Source: Campylorhamphus procurvoides
Taxonomy: Eukaryota; Chordata; Aves; Passeriformes; Dendrocolaptidae
Length of the DNA stretch: 64,000 bases
Direction of reading: 5' to 3'
NCBI GenBank assembly: GCA_013396655.1
Contig: WBMV01000122.1
Span: 1,054,686-1,118,685, forward strand
Shown: positions 23,569 through 36,100 of the stretch, in pieces
How the letters are laid out: every line of letters begins with the position of its first letter
Position numbering within the stretch: position 1 is the first letter of the stretch
Position numbers and translations under genes: made by a program
The notes under the pieces: model-generated
Told to the model about the DNA's origin: nothing
Databases searched by the model: none
What the model saw: the letters and a program-made list of their open reading frames with translations, nothing else

Positions 23569-26500
23569 TCTTCACAATCTGAATAACATCCTCATCTTCA
23601 AGAGTGTGGTCTTTACCAACCTTCTGAGGGTTGTGTTTAACAGATGAGCCCCAGACCAGTGCACTGAAAGGAGAAGAAAAGTCCAATTTAAAAGGCTTAC
23701 AAGCATGATATGCAAGCAGCAGAGCAGCAGCTATTTCTGTCACAAAGCTAACACAGAAAGCAATGCTTCAGAGCTATTTTTATTCTCCTGCAAGTACCTG
23801 GCTGAGTGGTCTGTGAACCAGGGTACAAGCAGATCAAAACCAAGAATGAAGTTATCCAAAGTACCCGAGGGCACAGGACAAAGGCCTGTAATGCTGCATC
23901 TAACACTACTTTCAAATACATTTTCCCCATAAAGGAAATCTATGCAGGAAAGAGTATCTGAATATCAAATACAGCAATTGAAGTGTTAAGTTCAATTGTC
24001 ATAGATCAACATCAAAAAAGAGAAATCAAATTCTGTTTTCCCTTCTAGTTTACAAGAGAGTGAATCAATATACCAGGAGGCATTGTTTTCTGTTCTCTAC
24101 AAATCAGTCTTTTACAATAATACTTACTATTTAAAGTCTTTAATGAGATTTTTGTGGATTTTCATGCAAAAATCCTCCACTGTGGTCTTGCAGTAAGGTA
24201 GTACCACGGGAGAGGTGTAGTCTGGGAGCTGCCCCTTGGGTTTGGTGTAGCTGTAACACAGAGGGAACAGTCAGTGAATACCAAAACCTGCCTTCTGAAC
24301 CCCCCTGAAACTTCATCAGTCATTTGCACTGTCACACCAGGGGGTGTGCCAAGTTCCACTAGTTCAGTGGTGACAGTGGGTATGCTGTGAAATGTTTGGT
24401 GTCCCTAAGCTCAAAATGCAACTGGGCAGCCAGTGGGTTCCCCCTTCTCGCCAGTGAGCTTTCTGCAGCTGATTAAGAAAAGGTGAAATATGAATCATTA
24501 ATGGAAAAGAACATCTGTAGTATTATGGTTCACAATTTTACACTGTTTGACTAGAATTCCATGTTTTCAGAATTTTTTTAAAATGTGCTTTGGCCATGGT
24601 TTCACAAGGTCCTCATTTAATTCCCCTGCAAGTTCAAAACAAACTTGTGGCTGTCACACGGCAGATGAGAAGCACAATTTGCAGTTTACAGAGCAAGCAA
24701 ACTCAGCTAGTAGAAAACCATTACAAAATTCCTTCATCCCTTCTTGAGACCTTCTTCAGAGTCTCAGCCTTACACTTCACTCCACAGAAGGCAGCAGTTG
24801 TGACTCACATTCGTACTAGCTTCAAGTAATCCCAAATTTTCTCCAGCAGGTCATCAAAGTTCCAGCGATGGTGAGCAGAGATTGGCACACAGTGGGGTAC
24901 TTTGTAAATAATATCTAGTTCCTCAATGGAAATTTGGTCAATTTTATTTAGGACATAAATGCATGGGATGTAGACCCTGCAGAGAGAAGGAAATGGTTAG
25001 AGCAGCCTGGGAGGAAATCCTGTTTTTAAAAACTATCCCTGTGTGGATGCCACTTGTGTGGGAAGCAACATGAGAGACAGTTCCCTTTTCTGTAACACCC
25101 AAGTGCTGTGGTGGCCCAGCCAGAGTGCCAGCAGTACCTGTTTCCTTCCACAACATCGATGAGGTCGTCGGCAGTGGCGTCGCTGCGCAGGGTGACATCA
25201 GCATTGTGGATTTTATACTCTGCCAAGATGCTCTTCACTGTTTCAGTATCCAGCTCACTCTGAGGGCACTGCACATAGACAGACACAGTGGGAAGCAATG
25301 GCAGTTCACAGCCAAATCAAGTATTACCATTAACAGTGCTGTCACCCAGCAACCACTGGATTACTAGAAATAATAGCTGTGGTTTAAGTTACCAGACTTG
25401 ACTCTGATTTCACCAAAGCTGCTCTGAGGACAGGGGAAAACATTTAAATCCTAAAAGCTTCATTTATATTAATGCCCCTCCAAGAGCTGCAATCAGACAT
25501 TTCCTGTCATTTTGGGACCAGTTGCAACACAAACCCACATATCTACCACTTTAGTGCCCAAACATCTACACTTTAGAGACTGAGAGCCCAGAGTTGTGAT
25601 TTTGGGATCTGTGGCTATTTCTGTGCTTTTAAAGATTCGGTGGTAAGGGGGAAATGAGGAGTAGGCCAGGTCTGGAACTCTGAGCAATCTTCTCCAGAAG
25701 AATCCTATAGGGACCAAGAGAGAGGCAGTTTCTGCACACTCTCCTTTGGACATCATACTTTTCAGTGTGGAAAATGACTGAGCCTCTGATCTGGGGGCAA
25801 GGAGGTGGTCAGGCTGCAGGGGAGGTGTGGGTGGCCTCCAAGGAAAGTAACTGGCTGCAGCACAGCAGTTTAGCTCCCAAGGAAGTCACAGCACAGCATG
25901 GTCCCAGGCATACTATCAACTGCAAATGGCTCGCTCTTCAAGCAATTTGGGTTTTAAGTTTGGTTAAAGAGAACTTTCAACTTACTGTGGCTGTAAGGTT
26001 AATGCCTCCTTTATCCTTTTTTTTAAAGCCAATATTGGGGGGCTTACTATTCAGACGAATTCCAAATCCCTCCAGTTCATTCTCAATGATTTTCTTGTGA
26101 CCAAGGGGTTTCAGCACGTCCAGAACAATCAGAATGAGATTACAGGTTCGAGCAACTAAGAATCAGAAAAAGGAAGTCATTCCTCCAAAAAGCACACTCA
26201 CAACCTAAGACAACCAAAATGTGGCTCAGTGGACTGATGACAATAGGAAAGCCCTGAAGGCCAGCACACTGATTATTTTTAAATTCCAGTATAAGACTGT
26301 AGTTTATTGTGCTGGCCAAGCATCACTGAGAGACAGATCCTTACACGTTGTAAGAATCACAGAGGCTGGAAAACATCTTCCTTCCTGTCTCCATTCAGAC
26401 CTCAGACTGAGGACAATAAACTGGGTGAAGAAATTAAGACAACAGCCTCATTGCAAAATGGCTAATGTACTTCCACTGCAGTGTCAAGCCAGAGCAGGAG

Positions 26501-28440
26501 CTCAGCAAGTGCACAAAGCCAGAACTGAAAACACAACGAAATGAAAGCAGCTATTGCTTCTCAGCAGGCAGCTCAAGTCCAGCAAACAATCCAGATTTTT
26601 AAAGACAGCAGAAATAGTGATTCAACCCTTCTTTCTCCTGTGCTGTGTTAAATGAACCAGGGGTATGTTGTTGTCTCCAGCTTTAACTCCAGCTCCAGTT
26701 CCAACTCACCTGCAATGACCTGCCGTCCTCTGCCTTTACCATCCTTGGCACCTTCAATAATTCCTGGCAGATCAAGCAGCTATTTGTTCACAGGAAGGAA
26801 AGTATCACATGAGAAAAATATTCTTCTTCATTAAGAAAATAAATCCTACTTTTACCTTTCTCCTAAACCAGCTGACTCTATTGCAAATCTGAACAGAATA
26901 CAAGATTATTTCACCTTTGATTCTTATATATTGTACCATCCCATGTGCCCTACTGGTACAGTGGAACAGATTATCTCATAGAGAATGTAAGAGCTACCAC
27001 AGGAGCTTCTTCCCAGGGGAAAGTGAAAAGCAGAGGAAAATCAACAGCTCATGGAAACATTTCCAAGGGATTCTCAAGCACTTCTACATGGCATTTCTAC
27101 CCCCCTAATGTCAGGCCACACCACTCAGCACTGCACCTACAGAGACCACCTTTCCCTCACAGACCCAAGGAGATCTCACCTGTATCTTTGCTCCTTTGTA
27201 CCTAATCACTCCAGGCACAGTAGTCAGTGTAGTGAATTCATAGGCTGCCACTTCAGAGTACACCCCAGCAAGGTTACTGAGAAGAGTGGATTTCCCCACT
27301 GATGGAAATCCCACAAACCCAATTCGGGCATCTCCTGTCTTTGCAACATCAAAACCTGCAAATAAGGAGCAGAAATGTTTGTCCAAGCATTAACATTTTT
27401 AATCTCATGTTCTGGACAGCAGTCCCACTATTATCTTTAATATTGCCTGAGCAAAAGCCAAGTAAGCTTTCTGACAAGGAGGATGAGGGTGTGAAATAGA
27501 GTCACAATCTTTATTGCACTATTTTGTCTCGGTAACACTCCATGGCATGTACCTGCCAATAAAATGTTGTCTGCAAAGCTTCCCAATGGACTAGACTTGA
27601 CTTGACTGTAAGTGGAGCATTCCCCTTAAGGACAGCAGCTTAGACAATTCACACATTTATACATAAAAATGGGTGGCTGCTGCAAGACGTTTCCTCATGT
27701 AAAAACCTTAAGACTTCTGCGAATACAATGCTGTATCAGCCAAAATGCAGCAGCACTGTCATTCACACTTCAGGGAGGGCTCCCCCACACAGCCCTGGGG
27801 CCAAGGTCCTGAGCCAAGAAGGACGAGAGGGAGAGGAAGGTAAATATTGCCCAGAGAAGCTGTGGCTGCCCCATCCCTGGAGGCCAGGTTGGATGGGGGC
27901 TGGAGCAACCTGATTTAGTGAATGGCCCATCCCTGCCCATGGAAGGGGGCTGGAACGAAATGCTCGTTAAGGCCTCTTCCAACCCAGACTATCCCGTGGT
28001 TCTATGATTACTCAGCAGACAGCCTGACACTATTTCAGCGCACAAGAGCCCCCCTCGTTAGGTGATTTCCGTCACACCCTCCGCCCGTGGGCACTCCTGC
28101 CGACACAACGCACCTTCCCCGGGCCCGCCGCCGCCGCCTCCCTTGGGGGTGATGAGCTCCCGGCGCAGCTTGGCCAGGCGGGCCTTCAGCAGCCCCAGGT
28201 GGTGCGCCGTGGCCTTGTTCTTCTGCGTCCGGGCCATCTGCAAGAGCAGGGCACGGCGGGNGGGGAGGCAGAGCGGGACAGAGTGTGGGACAGTGAGGGG
28301 TAGAATGTGAGGGACAGAGTGAGGGACAGTGAGGGAGAGAGAGTGTGGGACAGTGTGTGAGGGATAGAGNAGCGCCGGGGCCGGCCCAGCCGCCGTACCT
28401 CCGCCTCGATCTCCGCGATCTTGGCCAGGGTGCCGCTCAT
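23564..28440 (-). CDS. DRG1: Developmentally regulated GTP-binding protein 1, complete, 9 exons
   Basis: DRG1 is a conserved OBG-like/TRAFAC GTPase that binds translating ribosomes with its partner DFRP1 (ZC3H15). Exons on the minus strand: 28440-28399, 28237-28114, 27355-27180, 26779-26710, 26155-25986, 25268-25138, 24976-24809, 24250-24128, 23663-23564. They join in phase to 1104 nt, 367 aa, exactly the human length. The order is an N-terminal helical segment (1-55), P-loop GFPSVGKST at 71-79, switch II DLPG at 117-120, NKID at 248-251, an SAHH G5 region, and a C-terminal TGS domain from about residue 290. Lys22, the residue reported as the JMJD7 hydroxylation target in human, is present in TQKNK. 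All introns are GT-AG. Exons 1 and 2 lie in a CpG-rich block. The gene is convergent with EIF4ENIF1 and divergent from PATZ1. Confidence 0.97.
27845..28012 (+). mobile_element. CR1 LINE 3' fragment in DRG1 intron 2
   Basis: The stretch follows the known CR1 3' end in order: a GCCCAGAGAAGCTGTGG-type start, CCCCATCCCTGGA, GCCAGGTTGGATGGGG, GAGCAACCTGAT, CCCTGCCCATGG, the TTCCAACCCA block, then GGTTCTATGATT at the terminus. It is 5'-truncated, as usual for CR1, and antisense to DRG1. The terminal octamer motif is present about once rather than as a long run. Recognised from family knowledge, not by search. Confidence 0.87.
28262..28369. repeat. GTGTGAGGGACAG-type repeat patch in DRG1 intron 1
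   Basis: About 108 bases of degenerate GAGGGACAGTG/GTGTGGGACAG units, bounded by single Ns on both sides. The unit type is the same as in the larger array upstream of the gene, which suggests either genuine spread or misplacement of repeat sequence during assembly. Confidence 0.75.
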
Positions 28441-28462
28441 GGTGAGGCCGGTGCGGGCCCGC

Positions 28463-28528
28463 CCTGCGGCCCCTCAGCTGTCCCTCAGACACCGGCCTGC
28501 GGCCCCTCAGCTGTCCCTCAGACACCGG
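28463..28528. repeat. Two exact 33-bp tandem copies upstream of the DRG1 ATG
   Basis: Units 28463-28495 and 28496-28528 are identical, each beginning CCTGCGGCCCCTCAGC and ending CAGACACCGG. They lie 23 bases upstream of the DRG1 start codon, so they fall in the 5' UTR or core promoter. Confidence 0.9.
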
Positions 28529-28570
28529 TGGCCCCCCACACGCACCGACCGGCCCCTGTGCGCCGGCCCN

Positions 28571-28870
28571 AGCATGTGAGGGACAGAGTGCGTGAGGGAG
28601 AGAGTGTGAGGGAGAGAGAGTGTGAGGAAGAGCGTGTGAGGGAGAGTATGTGAGGGAGAGAGTGCGTGAGGGAGAGAGCGTGTGAGCGAGAGCGTGTGAG
28701 GGAGAGCGTGTGAGGGACAGTGTGTGTGAGGGCAGAGAGTGTGGGACAGAGCGTGAGGGACAGTGCGTGTGAGGGACCGAGTGTAGGAAAGAGAGTGAAG
28801 GACTGAGTGTGTAAAGGACAGAGAGTGTGGGACATTGTGAGGGACAGAGTGTGTGAGGGACAAAGATCCG
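28571..28870. repeat. GTGTGAGGGAGAGA minisatellite array
   Basis: A long run of degenerate 10-16 base units made of GTGTGAGGGA plus GAGA or CAGA, nearly pure purine apart from T, begins at the single N at 28570, 130 bases upstream of the DRG1 ATG. Open frames on the opposite strand (runs of SHTLSLT) are simple products of the repeat and not genes. Confidence 0.9.
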
Positions 28871-28965
28871 TGTGTGTGATCTGCATGTGTGAGAGATTCG
28901 TGTGTGTGTGCAATCCGTGTGTTAGAGGTCTGTGTGTGTGTATGATCCATGTGTGTGATCCCCCG
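28865..28965. repeat. GTGTGTGATC-type array
   Basis: Continues from the GTGTGAGGGA array but changes unit: degenerate copies of GTGTGTG separated by ATC, AATCC or GATCCATG, with a spacing of roughly 25-30 bases. It ends at the GC-rich block near 28966. Confidence 0.75.
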
Positions 28966-29192
28966 TGTGCCGGAGGCAGCCGCGGCCCTGCCGGCCCAGC
29001 CCGGCCCGGGTGTGAGGGAGCCGCGCCGCGGGATCGGGATCGGGATCGGGGCCGTGACCGGGAGGGGCCGCCGGGAGCCGCCGGACAGAGGCATCGTGTG
29101 CTCGGCTGTGTGGGAGAACCGTGTGTGTGAGGAGGGCAGCAGTGTGAGCCACGGGGCTGTCGCTGCCCGCGGGCGGGGGAGGCTGTGCCCGG

Positions 29193-29313
29193 CCCCGCCG
29201 TGAACCGGACCAGCCCCGCGGTGAACCCAGACCGGACCTCCCGGTGATCCGGCCCCAGCCCCGCGGTGATGGGGCCCCAGCCCTCCCGGTGAACCATCCC
29301 GACCCCGCGGTGC
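29193..29313. repeat. CCCCGCGGTGAACC-type imperfect repeats
   Basis: Five or so degenerate copies of an about 20-25 base unit carrying CCCGCGGTGA or CCTCCCGGTGA, inside the CpG-rich region upstream of DRG1. No coding role seen. Confidence 0.65.
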
Positions 29314-32300
29314 TGCCCGCGGCTCTGCGCTCGCCAGGTGTGTAGCTGTGGTTCTCCGTGCCCGGAGCCGGGCGGCGCTGCCCGCCGCGGAGCCTCCCGA
29401 GCTGGGGCTTTGTCAGAGCAGCGCCTCCGCGCTCTTTCTCACGGCTCCCTCAGCCTGGCCGTGCCGCTGTGCCCCAGAGACATCTGTAGCTGTCCACTGC
29501 ATGCAGGCTAATTGAATAGAAAAAGGTTTGGGGTTTTTTTAATGGCCCCTTCAAGCTTTGAAGAGCCAAGTATTTCCAGCTTTTGATAATATTACAAAAA
29601 GCCAAAGAACTGGATTTCAAATATAAAGTATATTTATAACATAAGGAAATGAGTTTTTATTAGGGTTCAGGATTTTGGTCGCCAAGCTTGTTTCCCTGTC
29701 ATACTTTGAACTGAAACATTTATAGAAACCTTTTTCTCCATATTCATTATCCTTTCCAGGAAAGGTCTTCTGTCTGAATTTACAGCAAAGTCTGTTTTTA
29801 TACAATGTACCTAAATGTAAGCACTTTTATTTTTTTAAACACAAATACACTCTCCTGGGCCCATACTGTGAGAAGTGACACTTGCAGAACCAGCTGCCAC
29901 ATCTTCAGACAGGATTCTGAGTACCACACACCTGGAAAATCTAGCAAGCCTTAAAATAGTTTTGGTAATAGAATTGTTATAGAATCACTCCATCTTTCAC
30001 TTGCAGTAAAAAGGAAAAAAAAGTGCCAGTGCAATGAGAACCAAACTGTTATTTGCTGTCTCCTTCTGCCTCTGCATTTCCCTGCTTGTCTCATCTTAAT
30101 CAAAAAATCAGCCTTTATTGTCATAAACGCTTTACAGTAGGAACTGTCATTAATATAAGCTTATACAGAGCTTACTAAAATAGAATCTCAAATAAAATGG
30201 GATTACTATTCCTGGTAATGTTAGCCCAGCTAAGCTAGGGTAAATATAAATGCACCTACCACTGTATATTTGTTCATGGTTTTCTAATTTTTCCTTATGA
30301 ACAATATCCTTTTCCAACATGGGACATAGATTTGACCCTGGTATAAATTTTTTCCTACTTACTTCAGATGGAGTTGGACTTGTTTGTGCCTTGGCTGAAT
30401 TCAGCCAAGCAATCAGTCACATTTGTGGTCCTTTTAGTTAAAAACACTGAGAAAAACACAAGTTCTGAATGCTCAATCAGGGTTTAAGACCACCCCTCTT
30501 TTTGTAGTAGATGATAGTTAACTTCAGAATTTGTTGCTAGCAACAACATTAGTTTTCTTACAAACTCAGTCCAAATCTCATATTGAATGTAAATAAAAAT
30601 TATTTTTTCTAAGTGTGGACTGAATGAACAAAGATGCCAATAAAGCATATGTTTAGTTACTGGGGTTTTTTTGTTTCCCTGATTTAGGTATTAATAGTGT
30701 TCTTAATGCACAACTACTCAGTATATGCTCTTATATCTTTTTTTAACAGAAATTTACTGAAGCAAAGGTCCTATAAGGAATTAGGCACCTAAAAGCTTCC
30801 TTCAGTGTTCAGTATCTTCCTTAATCACTTGAAAGGAATAAGAGTTTAACTAATAATGTCTGATGTTTTTAGCCAAATGAATACTTTCCAATTAGGATAT
30901 TAAAAATAGTTCATGTTAGTTTATTTTAAGCTTCAGAAAGGCTCGTTCAATAGAGATTGGTTCCAGATTGTGAACAGAGTAACATTATTTTTATTTAATG
31001 TGAGGGCTATTGTGAATTTTTAATATAAAGATGTTTTATGTGAGGTAGTGCTTGGAGAACAGGTTGATTATGACTATGGGAAATAAGGTGTGACAGCTGG
31101 GAAAATGACTGAAGGGTGGGTAACTGGGAATGGATAAGTGAGGTCCTCTGAGGACAGCAGTCAAAACTAGAAAATGGAGTGCAAATCATAAAAGCTTATT
31201 ACAGAAAAGAAAAAAATCAATCAGAGAAGGGAAAAATCAAGGAAAATATTAATAGAAAATTGGATATAATGTCAGGAGAGGGAAAAGCCCCCAGTGGAAC
31301 CTGAAAGAAAATGAAAGGAGATGCAAGAGACTGAGATCTGCTTGAAAGGTTAATTGAAGCTTTATAGTGGGCACTGATGGAAGATGGAGTATGTGAATTG
31401 CCATTTTTTTATTAAAATGTATATATATGTTCTTTAAATTGAGCTAATTCCATTTAGGAAATCTAGATGAAGTGCAACAGGGGCTATACTTCCAAAGGCT
31501 GTAACTTGCACAACAGTCCATTTCTCTGGGGACAAACTGCCTGCTATGTCAGATGGCACAGAATAAAGGTTCAGACTGGAGTAAAACCCAGATATGATTA
31601 AGTAGTGTATGAAGGACTAAGTGATGAACTGGCAGCATATAACTTCAGCCCTTTTCTAATACTATTCTTAATAAGATAAGGAAAGCAATATACTAAAGGG
31701 TATTCAGCAAGTGCAGAGAGACAGTGCCTGAAATAAAGGCTGTCTCATCAAACAGTTAAGGAACATGACACAGTATGGAATCAGTGATTGGGAAAAACAA
31801 GAGTGTTCGTTTCACTAAGCTACAGTGACAGGAATGTGACTGAAATGGCACATACCTCAGCAGCAAGAGCAGAATGATGGAGGGCTGTAGACAAATGGGT
31901 TTCAGAAATTCATAGTCTACACACTCCAGTCCTGCTGACACTGATTTTGAGCAAGCCATTTCCTTTACTTGTGCCTCAGTTTTATTTTTGCACAACAGGA
32001 ATGTGCAGTTGCCGCAGAATGATTGAAACTTTGATGTTTCCATAGCACTGCCCTGGGAGGATGATAACTGGAGCTCACTTCAATAGGGGAGCTGAGTGGT
32101 GGGAGAAAGCATTCAGTGGTGTTTCTGTCAAACTACCCATTCTAAATAGGCTGCTTCATTATGGAGCAGGATCTCAAATTCTTTCCAAAATGATGAGTAT
32201 TTTAGATTAAGTTTTACTTACACAAGATGGTGAGATGCAAGCTAAGCCTCTTATGAAGAGGTTTGCAAGGCTTCTGGATAACTAAAATTTCCCATTGTAA

Positions 32301-33001
32301 AATACATGGTAAATACTATGAATATGAAATTAATTGTGAAAACTTGCTTATGCTTCATTAAAATCACATAAAAACTTTTCTTAAAAATAAACAGTGTCTG
32401 CTCACCTAGTTAGGGTTTTTTAATTTTTTTTTAATATTTTTTATATTCTAATAAATAACTCAAACACTTGTGAATATCAAGGTTATTCACAGTGCTCTGA
32501 GAAGGTCATTTTAGCCAAAGAGCCACTGTGGTAGTACAGCACTTGTGGTTTTGTAATTCAGCTTATGCCAGAGGCTGCAGACTACCCTGGCAAACAGCTG
32601 TGATTGTGGGCTTGCTAGGAACTGCATTTCTGGCTTATGGGGGGGATTTCTGCAGGATTTCAAAAAGTGGGGGAGAGGTGACAGGGAGGAAATTAAATCA
32701 TTATTTGAAATTTCATACCCTCTCAGAAATGGTCACCAGTCCAGTGAAAAATAGTCTGTATTGAATGACAACCTTGACCTGAGTACTTATGATTTTAAGA
32801 CTTATGGGTATGGAACTGTAACCATACCCATCCTGCCAGAGTTCTCTCATGAAAAAAGGGTAACCACAAGTTAAGGCATGTAGAGAATCAGCTCATCTTA
32901 TGGCAATTTTTACCATTTTGCAAATTTATCTGATTTTTCTCCTATGAATTGTACTTTGATTTGAGAACTGGCTGCTAAGTAACCCTATTATTGTATTTCA
33001 G
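29314..33001. other. Intergenic DNA between DRG1 and PATZ1, first part
   Basis: CpG-rich sequence fades by about 29470, then AT-rich unique sequence follows. No coding exon, RNA gene or recognisable mobile element was found. Open frames here are short and have no recognisable content. Confidence 0.6.
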
Positions 33002-33114
33002 GGAAGAATTGATCATGCTGAAGAAGAGACAAACCTGTAAAGAACTCTAATGAGCTAAGGGACAGCCTCATACCAGTTTGGAGGAAAGAGATTTTGAGAA
33101 CCCTCTATGACAAG
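33002..33114 (+). ncRNA. Candidate non-coding exon, 113 bases
   Basis: The block is flanked by a convincing acceptor (CCCTATTATTGTATTTCAG) and a strong donor (CAAG then gtaaga). All three forward frames contain stop codons within it, so it would not be an internal coding exon. It could be an exon of a long non-coding RNA or an untranslated upstream exon of PATZ1, which lies on the same strand. Splice motifs alone can occur by chance. Confidence 0.3.
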
Positions 33115-36100
33115 GTAAGATTTGTTCTATCTGTAGTACTGCATCTTCAATGGAAGCGTAATACTGATTGGCTGAGGTGAAGTTGATACAATTCATGTCT
33201 TAATTAACTCCGAGGCAGCCAAGAGAAAGTTGTGTATCTTTTGAAGGTTGTTCAAGGTACAGATGTATCCATTCTTAGTTGTCTTCCTGGATTAACTTTT
33301 TTATGCTAGTTTACGTGGTATCAATGCAGAAGTTCTCCCTCTGGGGAGAGCACAGTAGTTTAGCTATTAACCTGTAAATACCAAACCTTTGTTACCTGTG
33401 TTGCATATTTAGGATTGTAATGTATGTTTTACATAAGAAACTTGTCTGTCAGGTTTGCTTAGCTAGGCACGGATGCCTAATTCATGGGGAGTCAAGGAGA
33501 TGGAATTCTAGGTAGCATTTCCGTTTTGACCAGGTCCCTAATGTGGCAATCTTGTTTTGAACAGCTCAGGTTGCATTGGTTCCAGGCAGTCTAGAATAAG
33601 GTAAACTGGGCAGAGTGAAGAAATGAGGGGAACAAAAGGGAGATTAAGTATCAAAGGTTGGCTTCCAAGACTGCGTTAAATTAGTTCAACAACAAAAAAG
33701 TTATGTAGTTTAGCATCAGCTCCCCAGACTTTGTCCTGGACTGCCGTGCAACACATGGACTACACAGCACACGAGTGAAGTGAGGAGAGTGATCAAAAAG
33801 GGGAAAAACAAACAGTGCTGTTTTTCCTTTTTAAAATAACTCTTTCTGCATACTTTCCACAACATCAGATACCTCCCTATTGCTGTTGGGTTTGCGAGGG
33901 TGCCTGGTATTTTTAAACGAGAGTTTTCCTCTGCTTCTAGAGGAGAAAGCTGACAAATCACTAACCCACGTCTGAGTTATAGAGGACACTGTGCTGTCTC
34001 CAATGTGAGAATCCTTGCTGCTGGGGCTGGCATTCTCATGGGATGATTCCCAATAAAAAACTGAGCAAGCTTTAAAAGCTAAATTTAAGTAATAATCAAC
34101 CTAGTAAGTAATGAATGCTGAATTAATTGCTTGTTAGATCAGTAGCAGTTAATTAAAATACCAGTGAAAGCTCAGAAAAACTGACAGCTACTCACTGAAA
34201 TTGCAAGTGTGCCATGAACTGTGCAATGTTGTGTATTTTTGTGGAACACACATAGAAAGGAAATGGTTCATATGACTGATTAGCTGGCACAAGTGCTATG
34301 CACAAATGTCTCTGCTAATATTATAATCCATGTGAAATAGTGACTAACCTTCTTAAAGAGTATAATAATGCAACTATTCTGAACAATTTCAGTAGCCTCG
34401 AGACCTACACAGATTCATGAGCTGAGAGTGTTGAACAAATAGGTATGAGTCAGCTCTAATTAACATATACCCAAATATGTTTGAATGGATTTGACTGTAA
34501 CAGTCTTTTGTTACCTCCTATATTTGCACACCAATTTAAGGTCTGCACTTCTGAGTAAGGCCAGTAGCAAGTGATCTGCAGTGAAGCGAGCACTGTACAG
34601 TGTGCAGTCCCAAATGGTACACACATGTTCGGAGCACAGGAGGATTATTAATACTATTGAAATACCAATCAAAGTGCTTCAGCAGGCACCAGGCAGCTGC
34701 AAAACATTTAGGGACAGCTCAGGAATTCCCATGAGCAGAAGTGAGACAGGAAATAGTGAGAACCTGAATAAAGTAGCTGAGGGAAATGCCTTTATTTAAA
34801 AGAGAGATGAATTCAAAAGAAGTTCAGCACATCCCAGTGCAGAAGAAGTCAGAGAAAATAGATTAGGAATCATCGGAAAAAGGGAGGAAATCCTATATAC
34901 TGAAAATATAAATGTCAAAATTGAAATTTAAAACTTTCTTAAACATCATCTGGGACTTTGATTTCCAACAGTAACTAGCTAGCTGTGATGGTAAATGAGT
35001 TCAGAGGTAATCATTCCTGTCTGCTTACACAGTTATATATGGAAAAATGCCATTTAGTCATCACATTAAACTTAGAGAGCTTACCCTTACAAGTCTGTTT
35101 ATAGTGATGAGCCAAATTTTGTCTCAATGTGGCACAAACTGTTTATTTTCAGGAGAAATTTGGCTATGTTATAGCTAACACTAGTTAGAGGGCTACTTTG
35201 ATAGTCTCATATTCCGAGACAGGGTAGGTTTGGGACCAGAAAACACTAAAAGAAGCAGTTCTTTTAATGTGTTGGTGGAGCCAAAGGGTGCAGGAGGTCA
35301 GAGTAATAAGGCTGTGAGTACTAACAGGAGTCTGTGCACTGCTACAGCAGAGGGCTGAGGAGCCAAGGGCTGTGATTACCTGGGAGAGCAAGGTGCTGGG
35401 GGCCATCTCGAATGAGCATCCAGTAACCACCCTGAGCATGAGCTCTGAGCATGCTGATCTGGCATCCTCGTGGCAAGTGTGAGCGGGTCACTTGCCAAGA
35501 AACAGCCACGCTTTGGGGGATTTTTAACTTTTACCTAGAAAAACAGGCAGGGTGTGTTGGATGGGACTTTTTAAGCAGGAGGGCTGGAAGCTGAAACCAG
35601 AACATTCCGTGGCAACTGGAGAAAGTTCTGAGGAGAGTGCAGTGAGAGCGGCAGGACCCCCCCCTCCCCCTGCCTGGAGGAGAGACAAAGAACAGGCGAG
35701 GAGGGAACTGAAATAGGAAGCAGGAACCATGTTAGGAGGCTGGGGGCTAAAAGAAAGCAAATTAATAAACCACTGGAGGAAAGGCACAACTGTCCAAAGC
35801 CACTAGAAAAGATAAGCAAATTCCAGATTCTTTAACTGCTCTGTGTGTGTGTGCAGCCTGGCTGGTGTGTTAAACATAATCATTTTCCTCACTGCAGCGA
35901 GTACAACTCCTGTGTCTTTGCCACACAGACTCACAGAATATGAACGCTGTGTTATCTATTTAATGTGGTGTATTTAAGCTGGGTTTGTCAGCATTGCTAG
36001 CACTCAGCCCAAAATGTCTAAAAATATACGTTCATATCAGAGTGTGTGCACACATAGTGCAGTAATAAAAAGCTACTGGTAATATTCTGCCTACAGTGGA

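Larger units (their letters stand above)
28113..28570 (-). promoter_or_regulatory. DRG1: DRG1 CpG-rich first exons and proximal promoter
   Basis: Exons 1 and 2 and about 130 bases upstream of the start codon form a CpG-rich block. Upstream of the ATG are two exact 33-base copies (28463-28528). Intron 1 (28238-28398) contains a GTGGGACAGTGAGGGA-like repeat patch bounded by isolated Ns at 28261 and 28370; a further single N is at 28570. The transcription start cannot be placed from sequence alone. Confidence 0.55.

Noticed and set aside
26340..26400. Possible CR1 trace (GAATCACAGAGGCTGGAAAA) in a DRG1 intron
   Set aside because: Only about 25 bases resemble CR1; too short and diverged to support.
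28058..28525. Minus-strand frame with repeated SEGQLRGRR upstream of DRG1
   Set aside because: Begins at a GTG, not an ATG, crosses two Ns and is out of frame with DRG1; it reflects the 33-bp duplication.
28507..29297. Minus-strand frames of 195 and 259 codons rich in SHTLSLT
   Set aside because: Direct translation of the GTGTGAGGGA array.
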